In this document: positions 43,708-55,804 of the stretch, in pieces
Numbering within the stretch: the stretch's first letter is position 1
How the letters are laid out: every line of letters starts with the position of its first letter
Source: Bubalus kerabau
Lineage: Eukaryota > Chordata > Mammalia > Artiodactyla > Bovidae
Direction of reading: 5' to 3'
Length of the DNA: 64,000 bases
Assembly (NCBI RefSeq): GCF_029407905.1
Contig: NC_073628.1
Span: 62,442,501-62,506,500, forward strand
Notes under the pieces: generated by a model
What the model saw: only the letters and a program-made list of their open reading frames with translations
The model's database searches: none
What the model was told of the DNA's origin: nothing
Program-made: the position numbers and the translations under genes

Positions 43708-45178
43708 AGAAACAAAGCTAATGGAGGTGATGGAATTCCAGTTAAGCTATTTTAAATCCTGGAACATGATGCTGTGAAGGTGTTGCACTCAATATCCCAG
43801 CAAATTTGGAAAACTCAGCAGTGGCCACAGGACTGGAAAAGGTCAGTTTTCATTCCAATCTCAAAGAAAGGCAATGCCAAAGAATGCTCAAACTACCACA
43901 AAATTGCACTCATCTCACATGCTAGTAAAATAATGCTCAAAATTCTCTAAGCCAGGCTTCAGCAATACGTGAACTGTGAACTTCCAGATGTTCAAGCTGG
44001 TTTTAGAAAAGGAAGAGGAACCAGAGATCAAATTGTCAACATATGCTGGATCATCGAAAAAGCAAGAGAGCTCCAGAAAAACATCTATTTCTGATTTATT
44101 GACTATGCCAAAGCCTTTTTGACTGTGTGGATCACAATAAATTGTAGAAAACTCTGAAAGAGATGGGAATACCAGACCATCAGACCTGTCTCTTGAGAAA
44201 CCTGTATGCAGGTCAGGAAGCAACAGTTAGAACTGGACATGGAACAACAGACTGGTTCCAAATAGGAAAAGGAGTATGTCAAGGCTGTATATTGTCACCT
44301 TGCTTATTTAACTTATATGCAGAGTACATCATGAGAAACGCTGGGCTGGAAGAAGCACAAGCTGGAATCAAGCTTGCTGGGAGAAATATCAATAACCTCA
44401 GATATGCAGATAACACAACCCTTATGGCAGAAAGTGAAGAGGAACTAAAGAGCCTCTTGATGAAAGTGAAAGAGGAGAGTGAAAAAGTTGGCTTAAAGCT
44501 CAACATTAAGCAAACTAAGATCATGGCATCAGATCCCATCACTTCATGGGAATTAGATAGGGAAACAGTGGAAACTTTATTTTTGGGGGGCTCGAAAATC
44601 ACTGCAGATGGTGATTGTAGCCATGATATTAAAAGATGCTTCCTCCTTGGAAGCTAAGTTATGACCAATCTAGATAGCATATTCAAAAGCAGAGACATTA
44701 CTTTGCCAACAAATGTCCGTCTAGTCAAGGCTATGGTTTTTCCAGTGGTCATATATGGATGTGAGAGTTGGACTGTGAAGAAAGCTGAGAGCCGAAGAAT
44801 TGATGCTTTTGAACTGTGGTGTTGGAGAAGACTCTTGAGAGTCCCTTGGACTGCAAGCAGAGCCAACCAGTCCATTCTAAAGGAGATCAGTCCTGGGATT
44901 TCTTTAGAAGGACTGATGCTAAAGCTGAAACTCTAGTACTTTGGCCACCTCATGCAAAGAGTTGACTCATTGGAAAAGACCCTGATGCTGGGAGGGATTG
45001 AGAGCAGGAGGAGAAGGGGATAACAGAGAATGAGATGGCTGGATGGCATCACCGACTCGATGGACATGAGTTTGGGTGAACTCCGGGAAGTGGTGATGGA
45101 CAGGAAGACCTGGCATGCTGCAATTCATGGGGTTGCAAAGAGTCGGACTTGACTGAATGACTGAACTGAACTAAACAA
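43708..45178 (+). mobile_element. BovB LINE, sense, 5'-truncated, decayed
   Basis: From the SGGDGIP region to the tail GACTGAACTGAACTAAAC. Stops and a frameshift break the fingers and motif A region (near 44092 and 44120). The open piece 44163-44657 holds motif B and motif C, the latter mutated to RYADNTTL, which loses the second catalytic aspartate. A further piece, 44661-44936, carries the C-terminal domain. Confidence 0.92.
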
Positions 45179-45510
45179 CTATTAATACCAATAATGATTA
45201 CTAATTATCAGTGGTGATGTCAATATCTTTTCATGAATATAGTCCTTTCATACAGTCATCAACTTTTTCTTTTCTTTTTTTTTTTACTAGCAACACATTA
45301 ACTTTTCATTGAATCATAGAAAGATGATTTTAGGGAAAAAACCCTAACAACAGCAACTCTCTAGCAAATTTTTAAAATATTAGCTAATTCTTTACCTACT
45401 TTTATTCAAAAGTACTATGGTAAGTAATCAGCATACAATTAGATGATAAATGTTAGGTGGTATCTGCCATGTATTGTCCAGTTGCTGACTGTTTTGTGAA
45501 TGTATTGTTT
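45179..45510. other. Unique AT-rich sequence
   Basis: Contains a T-rich run at about 45268-45288. Nothing else recognised. Confidence 0.5.
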
Positions 45511-45973
45511 CAGTTCAGTTCAGTCACTCAGTCGAGTCCGACTCTTTGCGACCCCATGAATTACAGCATGTCAGGCCTCCCTGTCCATCACCAACTCCCG
45601 GAGGTCACTCAAACTCATGTCCATCGAGTCAGTGATGTCATCTAGCCATCTCATCCTCTGTCATCCCCTTCTCCTCCTGCCCCCAAACCCTCCCAGCATC
45701 AGAGTCTTTTCCAATGAGTCAACTCTTCAAATGAGGTGGCCAAAGTATTGGAGTTTCACCTTCAGCATCAGTCCTTCCAATGAACACCCAAGACTGATCT
45801 CCTTTAGAATGGACTGGTTGGCTCTCCTTGCAGGCCAAGGGACTCGCAAGAGTCTTCTCCAACACCACAGTTCCAAAGCATCAATTCTTTGGCGCTCAGC
45901 TTTCTTCACAGTCCAACTCTCACAGCCATACATGACCACTGGAAAAACCATAGCCTTGACTAGATGGACCTTT
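45511..45973 (-). mobile_element. BovB LINE 3' part, antisense
   Basis: The tail complement CAGTTCAGTTCAGTCACTCA, then the 3' UTR and C-terminal domain, ending at the complement of KVHLVKAM near 45973. The open minus frame 45951-45727 reads VMYGCESWTVKKAERQRIDA. Moderately young. Confidence 0.92.
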
Positions 45974-46160
45974 AGTCATTGTTTAAACTGTATTTTTTGC
46001 ATTTCCTTTGTGTCAGTGTTGAGAAATAGCATCAGAAGTAAGTATTTTGTTTCTCTCTCTTTTTTTAAATGATAAAATATACTAAGTCATTAAAGGAAAA
46101 GAATATTAAAGATTAAACTCAATATTTCAGATTTTAAAAGAAAACAATTAAGCTGAAATG

Positions 46161-46539
46161 TTTTTTTTTTTTAAAGAGAAGAAATTGTAAATTTTATTTT
46201 GTTTTTAAACTTTACATAATTGTATTAGTTTTGCCAAATATCAAAGTGAATCCACTACAGGTATACATGTGTTACCCATCCTGAACCCTCCTCCCTCCTC
46301 CCTCCCCATACCATCCCTCTGGGTTGTCCCAGTGCACCAGCCCCAAGCATCCAGTATCGTGCATCAAACCTGAACTGGCAACTCGTTTCATACATGATAT
46401 TTTACATGTTTCAATGCCATTTTCCCAAATCTTCCCACCCTCTCCCTCTCTCACAGAGTCCATAAGACTGTTCTATACATCAGCGTCTCTTTTGCTGTCT
46501 CATACACAGGGTTATTGTTACCATCTTTCTAAATTCCAT
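46161..46539 (-). mobile_element. L1-BT LINE 3' end, antisense, with target-site duplication and 3' extension
   Basis: On the + strand: a T-run (46161-46172), about 19 bases that are not L1 (46173-46191), then the L1-BT 3' UTR complement to CTAAATTCCAT. AAGCTGAAATGTTTTT (46150-46165) and AAGCTGAATTGTTTTT (46540-46555) form a 16-bp duplication with one mismatch. Confidence 0.92.
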
Positions 46540-46555
46540 AAGCTGAATTGTTTTT

Positions 46556-48794
46556 ATATGCTCTCCTTCAAATTTATTTACACTTCCCTAATATGATTGC
46601 AAATAAATGTTACCTATTTGTATTTAAATTATGTTTATGTGTTAATCCAATTGCATATTTTACTGTGTGGGGTCATTGTCAGTTGGTCACTTACTGGCTG
46701 TCGATTGTCAGTCCTCAAGGGATGTGTCACCTTCAGTAAAATCAGCTGAAACTGAAAGGGAATGAGGGTCTTGATATGAAACAAAACTTTGGTTTGCTTT
46801 TTAAATAGGCTGGACCCCTTAGAAACAGTTATGGGAACAAGAGGACCTGAGATGGATTTCTTCTGATACATTTATATTCCTGAAGCCTTGATTTATCTTA
46901 GTGTAATTTGCTTTTTTATTTTATTTTCCATTTTATTCATATAGATCATGTTAAATAATTGTCATTATGACCTTAGCAATTAACACAAACTCCCAAACAT
47001 AAATAGAATTAAAGAAATTCTTGCAAATATAAATATTTTCAACTTTAAAAATTGTATTTGGAATGTGAAAACAATGGTGCAATTCAGCCCACTGTGGAAT
47101 ACAATCACAAGTGTAAACCTTTTGTGTCAAAATTACCAACCAAATTACGAGTCTATTTTTGAACTTGTTGAAATTCAGAAAGGAGCTCTAGGTTATCAAA
47201 ATTCTCAAAATTTTGACAGAATGACTGGTGTATTCTCTATGATTAAAGCCATATAATCAACATAAACTGTTTATTACATTACTCTGAACATTCTACATTA
47301 TTTAAGGTTTAATAAGCTCTTGCTCTGTTATATTCTTAAGTATTCTAATTTTGTTTTTCTATATATTGATTCCTTTGGGGTTTACAAAATATGTACTAAG
47401 GAAGCTTCTCTTTGGGGTGTAAGAATGTTTAGCTGCTTTCCAACCTTTTTCACATAATGGTACATAGACAATCAACATTTGTTTAGCATGAAGTTTCTCA
47501 GCGGTTACAGCTACCATGGCTGCCTGCTGGTGATGCAAATTGAAATTCTAGTTTGATGTAGAACTAGATGTGAACTCATCTTAGAGTTTTTATGGTTTAT
47601 TAATTAGAATATGTTTTGTAATGCTTTGAAAAGTTACAAATGAGATTAAACTTATAATCCTAAAATTTTTCATTTGTACCAGTATTTGACTTGACCTGAT
47701 TTCATTTTAATTATAATGCACTGGCAGACATTATTTCAGGAAGTATTTGAGGAACATGTCACAAGCCAAATTGCTTCACCTTGCTTCTCCTAAAGGCATT
47801 CTCGAGTGTGACTCCAGACCTAGTCCACGGTGGTAGAAACACTAGTTAATTGCACACCATGTCCTAGAAAGGAGTTTTCATTTGGTTAAAAATTATATAG
47901 CTTCATGTTTGAAAGTGGAGTTAATTTTTTGAATGTAGATTCTGGCTCTGTTGAAGTTTTCCATGTTGATTCATATGTCCTGCACTTTTTATTCAGATGT
48001 CAAGCTTTACTATCTCCTCTTTTCTCTAACTTACCATTTCAGATGCAAAAAATCAAGGGTTTGTCTCATTTATGAATTTTTTGTAGACAACTGAAAGTTG
48101 ACCTTAACTTTCTTCATGTAATTGCTTTCTTTCTCATAGTTACTATTCTAGGTCTTAAAACCCTCCAGGTTCTCTTTGTAAGCTTCTTCTCTCTAATTTG
48201 CTGGAAAGTTTGAGTTTTCCAATGTAAGTATCTGCTCAAAATCCTTTTATGAAGAAAAGCTCTAACTGCACTTTAGATATTAAAATATATTTATCCTTGC
48301 AATTCCAATTTTTTATTCTACAATTTGTACTTTTCAACTTTTCTCTCTCTTTCTCTCAACCTTCAAATTTGTTCAAGTTTCCTCAAACATCAAAAAGCTT
48401 TCCCCTTTTATTCTATTTTTTTTTTAATATTTCACTCTTCCTGTTAAATTCTCAGAAGTGTTAATATATGACTTCCATTCTATTTCTTATCCATGTCTCC
48501 CAGTTTTTCCTCACTCTTTAAACAATCTTATTCTTACTAAAAATCTATTTTAGCTAAAATCATTGGCATTTTAAATCAGTTGTAATTTGTTTAAACATCA
48601 TAGATACTTTAACTGGGTTCACTGTCTCTTACATCTTAAAATTCTCTTGCCTGTTTTCATTTTACAAATTACTCTTGTTACCCTGGTTTATTTCTTTTTC
48701 TCCTCTTTTTTTCTGTTCAGTTCCTGCCTATAACAACTCATTTTATTTAAAAAAATATTTTAAGTCCTTATTGATTTTTTTACAATATTGCTTC

Positions 48795-48798
<4 letters not shown>
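46556..48798. other. Unique AT-rich sequence, no gene seen
   Basis: More than 2 kb without a recognisable repeat. 48280-48780 is T-rich on the + strand. Small frames (for example 47065-47256 and 48249-48464) carry no recognised motif. Confidence 0.5.
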
Positions 48799-48847
<49 letters not shown>

Positions 48848-48848
48848 T
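48799..48848. repeat. (TA)n microsatellite and T-run
   Basis: About 30 bases of TA repeat followed by about 19 T. The T-run is probably the poly(A) complement of the adjoining antisense SINE. Confidence 0.85.
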
Positions 48849-48943
48849 GGCCCCAAGGCATTCAATTCCCAGACCAGGAATTGAATCCACATCCCCTGCA
48901 TTGGAAGACAAAGTTTCAACCTCTGGACAACCTAGGAAGTCCC
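48849..48943 (-). mobile_element. CHR-type SINE, antisense
   Basis: GGCCCCAAGGCATTCAATTC, CCAGACCAGGAATTGAATCC, CATTGGAAGACAAAG, ACCTCTGGACAACCTAGGAA. A complement of a cetartiodactyl tRNA-derived SINE with its A-tail on the left. Confidence 0.78.
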
Positions 48944-49136
48944 AATAACAACTCATTTTAGATGCAACTACCTTGATTGACCATCTGAAAGCTTGTCTCT
49001 AATCTCCTGTCCTGCAACTGGGTCTATAACTCAGGATATCAAGGAGAGGCAAGGATTTACTTCCTATCCTAGGATGGGGCTTCATCTTTGGATTCCAGAA
49101 AGCACACCACAATCTAAGTGTGGGCTAAAGAATGTT

Positions 49137-49320
49137 CACGATACTGGATGCTTGGGGCTGGTGCACTGGGATGACCCAGAGGGATGGAATGGGGAGGGAG
49201 GAGGGAGGAGGGTTCAGGATGGGGAACACATGTATACTTGTGGCGGATGCATTTTGATATTTGGCAAAACTAATACAATTATGTAAAGTTTAAAAATAAA
49301 ATTAAATTAAATTAAAAAAA
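49137..49320 (+). mobile_element. L1-BT LINE 3' end, sense, abutting BovB
   Basis: TCACGATACTGGATGCTTGG to the tail TAAATTAAATTAAAAAAAG. AAAGAATGTTC just before and AAAGAATTTTC just after look like a target-site duplication. The BovB begins inside that right copy. Confidence 0.9.
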
Positions 49321-49327
49321 GAATTTT

Positions 49328-50607
49328 CAAACTACTGCACAATTGCACTCATCTTACATGATAGTAAAGTAATGTTCAAAATTATCCAAGCCAGGCTTCA
49401 ACAGTACATGAACCATGAACATCCAGATGTTCAAACTGGATTAAGAAAAAGCAGAGGAACCAGAGATCAAATTGCCAACATCCCTTGGGGCATTGAAAAA
49501 GCAAGAGAGTTCCAGAAAAATATCTACTTCTGCTTTATTGACTACGACAAAGCCTTTGTGGATCACAACAAATGAAAATTCTTAAAGAGATGGGAATACC
49601 AGACCACCTTACCTGCCTCCTGAAAAATCTGTATGCAGGTCAAGAAGCATCAGTTAGAACTGGAAGAACAGACTGGTTTCAAATCTGGAAAAGAGTTTGT
49701 CAAGGCTGTATATTGTCAACCTGCATATCTAACTTATATGTGGAATACATTATGTGAAATGCTGGACTGGATGAAGCACAAGCTGGAATCAAGATTGCTG
49801 GGAGAAATATCAATAACCTCAGATATGCAGATGACACTACCCTTATGGCAGAAGTGAAGAAGAATTAAAGAGCCTCTTGATGAAGGTGAAAGAGAAGAGT
49901 GAAAAAGTTGGCTTAAAACTCAACATTCAGAAAACAAAGATCATGGCAACTGGTCCCATCACTTCATGGCAAATAGATGGGGAAATTTTGGAAACAGTGA
50001 CTGATTTTATTTTTCTGGGCTCCAAAATCACTGCAGATGGTGACTGCAGCCACAAAATTAAAAGATGCTTATTCCTTGGAAGGGAAGTTATGACCAACCT
50101 AGATAGCATATTGAAAAGCAGAGACATTACTTTGCCAACAAAGGTTTGTCTAGTCAAAGCTATGGTTTTTCCTGTAGTCATGTATGGATGTGAGAGTTGG
50201 ACTGTGAAGAAAGCTGAGCACTGAAGAATTGATGCTTTTGAACTGTGGTGTTGGAGAAGACTCTTGAGAGTCCCTTGGACTGAAAGGAGATGCAACCAGT
50301 TGATCCTAAAAGAAATCAGTCCTGAATTTTCATTGGAAGGACTGATGCTGAAACTGAAGCTCAATATATTGGTCACCTGATATGAAGAACTGACTCATTG
50401 GAAAAGCCCCTGATGCTGGGAAAGATTGAAGGTAGGAGAAGAAGGGGATGACAGAGGATGAGATGGTTGAATGGCATCACTGATTCGATGGACATGAGTT
50501 TGCCTAAACTCCAGGGGTTGGCTATGGACAGTGAAGCCTGGCATGCTGCAGTCCATGGGTTGCAGAGTTGGAAATCACTAAGTGACTGAACTGAACTGAA
50601 CTGAAGT
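49328..50607 (+). mobile_element. BovB LINE, sense, 5'-truncated
   Basis: From CAAACTACTGCACAATTGCA (the CSNYRTIAL region) to the tail CTGAACTGAACTGAACTGAA. Frames 49372-49575, 49572-49757 and 49877-50224 carry pieces of the palm and thumb. Frameshifts occur near 49560 and 49850; motif C (RYADDTTL) is intact at the DNA level but lies across the break. Moderately decayed. Confidence 0.92.
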
Positions 50608-50659
50608 TTCACTGCAAATTGTTTCCCCAAGAGTGTTAATCTTGGTCTCTGCCCAATGC

Positions 50660-50830
50660 TGAACACTTTCTTATTTAATCCACACAGCAAGCTAATATGG
50701 CAGATGAAGTTATTCACATTTGTAAATGAGCAGAGGTTTAGACACTTAACTCGATAAAATAAAAACTTAGAAAGTAGCAGACCTGGATTTGAATTTAATT
50801 ACATTCTGACAACAAAGCCTCTTCTTTAAA
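50660..50830 (-). mobile_element. MIR SINE, antisense
   Basis: TTATTTAATCCACACAGCAA, GTAAATGAGCAGAGG, AGCAGACCTGGATTTGAATT: the complement of the MIR core and tRNA-like part in the expected order. Confidence 0.7.
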
Positions 50831-51900
50831 AAAAAAAAAATCATTAGATTTCACTGAAGCAGCCTCTGCCAATTTCTGGCCACTTCCCTCTTTTCCACCA
50901 CCTGCTTTGCGGTCTTAAAATGCTTTGTATGAAAATCAACATGGGAACAGACAGTTGAACCAAAACCAAGCCTTTTCCAAAGCTATGTGTATAGTCTTCC
51001 CTCTTTTTCTGCACATGCCCTTGGAACACTGGTTTAATCTTGTAGTTTCAGTCATTACTTTGAGGTTGATGGTGGGCACGTTTGTGTTTTCTGAGATCGC
51101 TTTTCTAATTCATAAACATGAAGAACAAGCTCATTATCTGCCAGATCTCCCCACCCACCTCATCTTATCTCCCATAATTATAGACATTTCCTGAGCACCG
51201 CCATGCCAGTGTCCAGCACAGCGGGTGAGAAAGACCTGAAACATTGCCAGCACATAATGAAAAGACAGACACATATAATTTGGCAAGCAGGGAGGCAGGG
51301 GGCCCTCCTGCTCTCCATGCCAGGAAGACAAAATTGCCCTTTTCAGTCCGCATTTTTATTGGCAGAAGTCACATGAGATCACTAGGAAATAGCTGTACTG
51401 GGAAGTTTGATCAGCACACCATAAAGAGGGAGTAAAATTAAGACTCCGCTGTTGATCAGGAACATCTTGCTTCGTTTCCATGGGGATGGATGCAGGGTCA
51501 GGCAGTGAAGAGAAGCAGAGAGCAGGGTCCCACCCCAAGCATGTATGTTGGGCATGCTTACTAGGACAATCACGAGGGCACAGTTAGTCGCACTCTTGTG
51601 TTATGCGGCAGGTTCTGGTCTCTGCTCCACCAGGCTGCAACACCACAGGGCTGCAGATGCACTCACCTAGGTGCTTGGAATGAGTCAGCAAACACGCAAG
51701 AAAATTTTCTCAGTAAATGGATGTGAACTTTTCATGCCTATTCTGGGATTTAATGACTTCTTGGTGGATATGCTATATCCAAATTCTCTTCCCTTCAAGA
51801 TCTTGCATAATACATACAGATTAATGATCATTTTCCTTGTGTGACTCATATAGTGAATTTTTGATGCCTGCCATACCAAGTCAATTTCTTGTTGCTGAAT
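50831..51900. other. GC-richer unique block, possible regulatory DNA
   Basis: About 850 bases (50850-51690) without recognised repeat, less AT-rich than its surroundings, flanked by old repeats. Several small frames overlap on both strands with no motif. It is the part of the window that looks most like conserved non-coding sequence, but nothing here proves it. Confidence 0.4.
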
Positions 51901-52206
51901 TTTATTTTTTTAATTTAATTTAATTTAATTTTTTAACTTTACAATATTGTATTGTTTTGCCATATATCAAAATGAATCCTCTACAGGTACACATGTGTTC
52001 CCCATCCTGAACCCCCATCCCTCTTCCCTCCCCATATCATCCCTCTGGGTCATCCCAGTGCACCAGCCCAAGCATCCAGTATCATGCATCAAACCTGGAC
52101 TGGTGACTCGTTTCATATATGATATTATACATGTTTCAATGCCATTCTCCCAAATCATCCCACCCTCTCCCTCTCCCACAGAGTCCAAAAGACTGTTCTA
52201 TAGATC
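51901..52206 (-). mobile_element. L1-BT LINE 3' end, antisense
   Basis: Tail complement TTTAATTTAATTTAATTTTT, then the 3' UTR (CCATATATCAAAATGAATCC, CAGTGCACCAGCCC) to AAAAGACTGTTCTATA. The target-site duplication is not clear. Confidence 0.92.
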
Positions 52207-54163
52207 TTAGACTCTCCTATGTTCTAGTCTTCCTTTATGTTTCTTCTGTCTCTGTTCCTAGAAGAATCATTTATTCAAATATTTTGCCTGACCAAATAAG
52301 CACTGGACTTGGAACCACATAATCTATGCTTAAAGTTGTCTCCTACTTTTATTAGCTGTGTGTGAACTTGGGTTGTTCTCTATGCATAACAGAGTGGAAA
52401 TTAAGTAGGAAGGTTATTATTATCACTTCACTAATTAAAAACATATCGGAAATGTGTTAAGTGAATTGTTCATAGTTAATGGGAAATAATTCTATGTGGC
52501 AAGGTACATAGACTAACATAGATCTTTTCTTATCATTTTTCACTGCTGCATTATTTTTGAGTGGATGACTCTGCTTTAGAAAATGTTTGCATCAGTACAC
52601 TTAAATTTATAAATAAAAAAGTAGTAAGTATTCCAGTGATTTGGATAAACACCTTATTATATTTTCAAATATAGATATATTCACTAACCTGAAATGCATT
52701 CTAATCCATACACATACATACACCATGAATCTGAGCTGATATATAATTTTCTTTTACTTTCCTCTTATTTTTACTTTCCTCTTATAAAATTTTTACCCTT
52801 GAATACTTTTATTTATTTATTGTTTTATTCCTTTTTCTAATATTTCCTAGCTCTACTCATTCTTGTCTTGTTTATTTTCAACACTAGGAAAGCATTTCTT
52901 ACTTGCATTATTCACTTACTTTAACTTAAGAATCGCACTGGCACACCTAGTAGAAAGAAGTTATTTAAATGCATCCAATCTGTTTGATTTAACTACATAG
53001 CCCTGGCTTTCTGTTCACTTAATGACTTAAACTGCATGCACATCATTCTTTCACTTTGCCCTGCCACAAGAAATAAATTAAGACTTTACTCACAGCTTCT
53101 TAGTGCATGGCTGCTGGAGTTTATGAAATCAGAACTTAATGTAAAATTATAAAGCTGATCTGAGTCCTTCCAGTTTTCAGACGGGAGTGATAATTTCTAA
53201 GCCTTAATATACTTGGATCAATAATACCATTTTATATAGATTATTTACATAAGAATATGAATATTCATTGAAGCTTAACTCAGCAACAGTGTTCCATGGG
53301 TACTTCTCCTTATGACTCTAGGTATCAGGATCTTTGTTGTTGCAGAGGTACAGGCAGAAGCAGCGGAAGCATTTTGTAGGGTCCCAGTGAGCTGTTTTCA
53401 GGAGTGTGGATCTCAGCATGAACTGCTCTTCCTCCACACAAGTAGCCATGTAATCTACCTCTGGGATACCCACGGTGTCAGCATTTTCCCCTAACACTCT
53501 TTGCAACAGAGATTGATGTCTACTTTAGACACACAACCAATGGTCATGGCATAAGTATCTTTCCCTGAATTTAGTGTCAGTCATTCCCTTTATTGGAATT
53601 TAGATACGCAATTCAATATAAGTCATACAGAGAAGTCTGAGACCTGTGACACAGAGCCCCAGCTCCATCCTCTTGTCCTTAAATGCCAAAGATTGAAACT
53701 TCTGACTTAGATTGGTGAAACCAATCTAAGACAGAAGCATGAGAGGACTAAACAAATGCAATGTAAAACTGTGCAGCTCAAAACAAACACTTGACAGTGG
53801 GCAGTGACACAACTCAGCAAGTGTGCTTATCGCTAGGTGGTATAACCAGTTAGCAAGCTAGAGTCACAAAGATAAAAAAAGAACCTCCATTCAGCCATCA
53901 TGGCCTGAATACCCTGTTTGCTATGCTAATTGTTACAACTCTTAGAGCCCTTTCTGACTACCCAGGCTGCAAATTTAAGTGCTTACTGAACCCACATCAA
54001 TAAATTCTGCTTGATCCAGCTTAATCTTCCACCATTAACCCATACCCTTAATATCCATACATGCTCTTCAGACATTAGTCTGTAAAAATTTAAAAACTGA
54101 AGTGGCTCTTTTGAAATGTAACTTCATAAACATGTGATAAAAAATAAAATATGTAACATGTAT
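52207..54163. other. Unique AT-rich sequence with one small minus-strand frame of interest
   Basis: Nearly 2 kb without recognised repeats. The only coding-like segment is at 53318-53506 (-). Confidence 0.5.
53318..53506 (-). pseudogene. Small open frame, possible exon or processed-gene remnant, unrecognised
   Basis: About 62 codons open on the minus strand in a GC-richer island. It is bounded by a stop a few codons upstream and by TAG at its end, with no ATG at the start. It reads NADTVGIPEVDYMATC, then a cysteine-rich segment (KCFRCFCLYLCNN) before the stop. The residue mix looks protein-like but matches no family I know. The complementary + frame (53312-53494) is also open, which weakens the case. 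Confidence 0.2.
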
Positions 54164-54582
54164 ACTAACAGAAGCAGAAGATATTAAGAAAAGGTGGCAA
54201 GAATACACAGAAGAACTGTACAAAAAAATCTTCACAACCCAGATAATCACAACGGTGTGATCACTCACCTAGAGCCAGACATCCGGAATGTGATGTCAAA
54301 TGGGCCTTAGAAAGCATCACTATGAACAAAGCCAGTGGAGCTGATGGAATTCCAGTTGAGCTATTTCAAATCCTGGAAGATGATACTGTGAAAGTGTTGC
54401 ACTCAATATGCCAGCAAATTTGGAAAACTCAGCAGTGGCCACAGGACTGGGAAAGGTCAGTTTTCATTCCAATCCCAAAGAAAGACAACACCAAAGAATG
54501 CTCAAACTACCGTACAATTGCACTTATCTCATACGCTAGTAAAGTAATGCTCAAAATTCTCCAAGCCAGGCTTCAGCAATAA

Positions 54583-55140
54583 GTGAATCGTGAACTTCCA
54601 GATGTTCAAGCTGGTTTTAGAAAAGGCAGAGGAACGAGAGATCAAACTACCAACATCTGCTGCATCATCAAAAAAGCAAGAGAGTTCCAGAAAAATATCT
54701 ATTTCTGCTTTATCAACTATGCCAAAGCCTTTGACTGTGTGGATCACAAGAAACTGTGGAAACTTCTGAAAGACATGGGAATACCAGACCACCTGACCTG
54801 TCTCTTGAGAAACCTGTATGCAGGTCAGAAAGCAGCAGTTAGAACTGGACATGGAACAACAGACTGGTTCCAAATAGGAAAAGGAGTTTGTCAAGGCTGT
54901 ATATTGTCATTCTGCTTATTTTACTTCTATGCAGAGTACATCATGAGAAACGCTGGGCTGGAGGAAGCACAAGGTGGAATCAAGATTGGCGGGAGAAACA
55001 TCAATAACCTCAGATATGCAGATGACACCACCCTTATGGCAGAAAGTGAAGAGGAACTCAAAAGCCTCTTGATGAAAGTGAAAGTGGAGAGTGAAAAAGC
55101 TGGCTTAAAGCTCAACATTCAGAAAACGAAGATCATGTAA
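54583..55140 (+). pseudogene. BovB reverse transcriptase core, 185 codons open
   Basis: Contains fingers GFRKGRGTRDQTTNI, motif A FINYAKAFDCVDH (the first catalytic aspartate is replaced by asparagine), motif B GCILSFCLFYFYAEYIM with changes, motif C RYADDTTL intact, and thumb GLKLNIQKTKIM, followed by a stop. The motif A change alone would inactivate the enzyme. Confidence 0.85.
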
Positions 55141-55170
55141 TCTGGTCTCATCACTTCATGGGAATTAGAT

Positions 55171-55635
55171 GTGGAAACAGTGTCAAACTTTATTTTTGGG
55201 GGCTCCAAAATCACTACAGATGGTGATTGCAGCCATGAAATTAAAAGACACTTACTCCTTGGAAGGAAAGTTATGACCAACCTAGACAGCACATTGAAAA
55301 GCAGAGACATTACTTTGCCAACAAAGGTCCATCTAATCAAGGCTATGGTTTTTCCAGTGGTCATGTATGGATGTGAGAGTTGGACTGTGAAGAAAGCTGA
55401 GCGCCGAAGAATTGATGCTTTTGAACTGTGGTGTTGGAGAAGACTCTTGAGAGTCCCTTGGACTGCAAGGAGATCCAGCCAGTCCATTCTGAAGGAGATC
55501 AGTCCTGGGTGTTCTTTGGAAGGACTGATGCTAAAGCTGAAACTCCAGTACTTTGGCCACCTCATGCAAAGAGTTGACTCATTGGAAAAGACTCTGATGC
55601 TGGGAGGGACTGGGGGCAGGAGGAGAAGGGGATGA
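55171..55635 (+). pseudogene. BovB C-terminal domain, 154 codons open
   Basis: Continues the copy after a small deletion that removes part of the EIDGETVE segment. It contains KRHLLLGRKVMTNLD, VMYGCESWTVKKAERRRIDA and WCWRRLLRVPWTARRSSQSI, ending at GGRRRRG with a stop. This domain follows the reverse transcriptase in RTE elements; its function is not established. Confidence 0.85.
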
Positions 55636-55804
55636 CAGAGGATGAGATGGCTGGATGGCATCACCAACTCGATGGACATGAGTTTGAGTGAACTCCGGGA
55701 GTTGGTGATGGACAGGGAGGCCTTGCGTGCTGCAGTTCATGGGGTCGCAAAGAGTTGGACACGACTTAGCGACTAAACTGAACTAAACTGAACTGAACAT
55801 ATAT

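Larger units (their letters stand above)
54164..55795 (+). mobile_element. BovB LINE, sense, long copy with partly open frames
   Basis: From the TEAEDIKKRWQ linker (ACAGAAGCAGAAGATATTAA) to the tail AACTGAACTAAACTGAACTG. Open pieces are 54322-54582, 54583-55140 and 55171-55635. AACATGTAT (54155-54163) and AACATATAT (55796-55804) may be the target-site duplication. Single substitutions (TAA at 54580-54582, TAA after KIM at 55138) break an otherwise continuous frame, so it is fairly young. Confidence 0.94.

Noticed and set aside
55119..55679. 186-codon minus-strand frame
   Set aside because: Antisense shadow of the sense BovB at 54164-55795.
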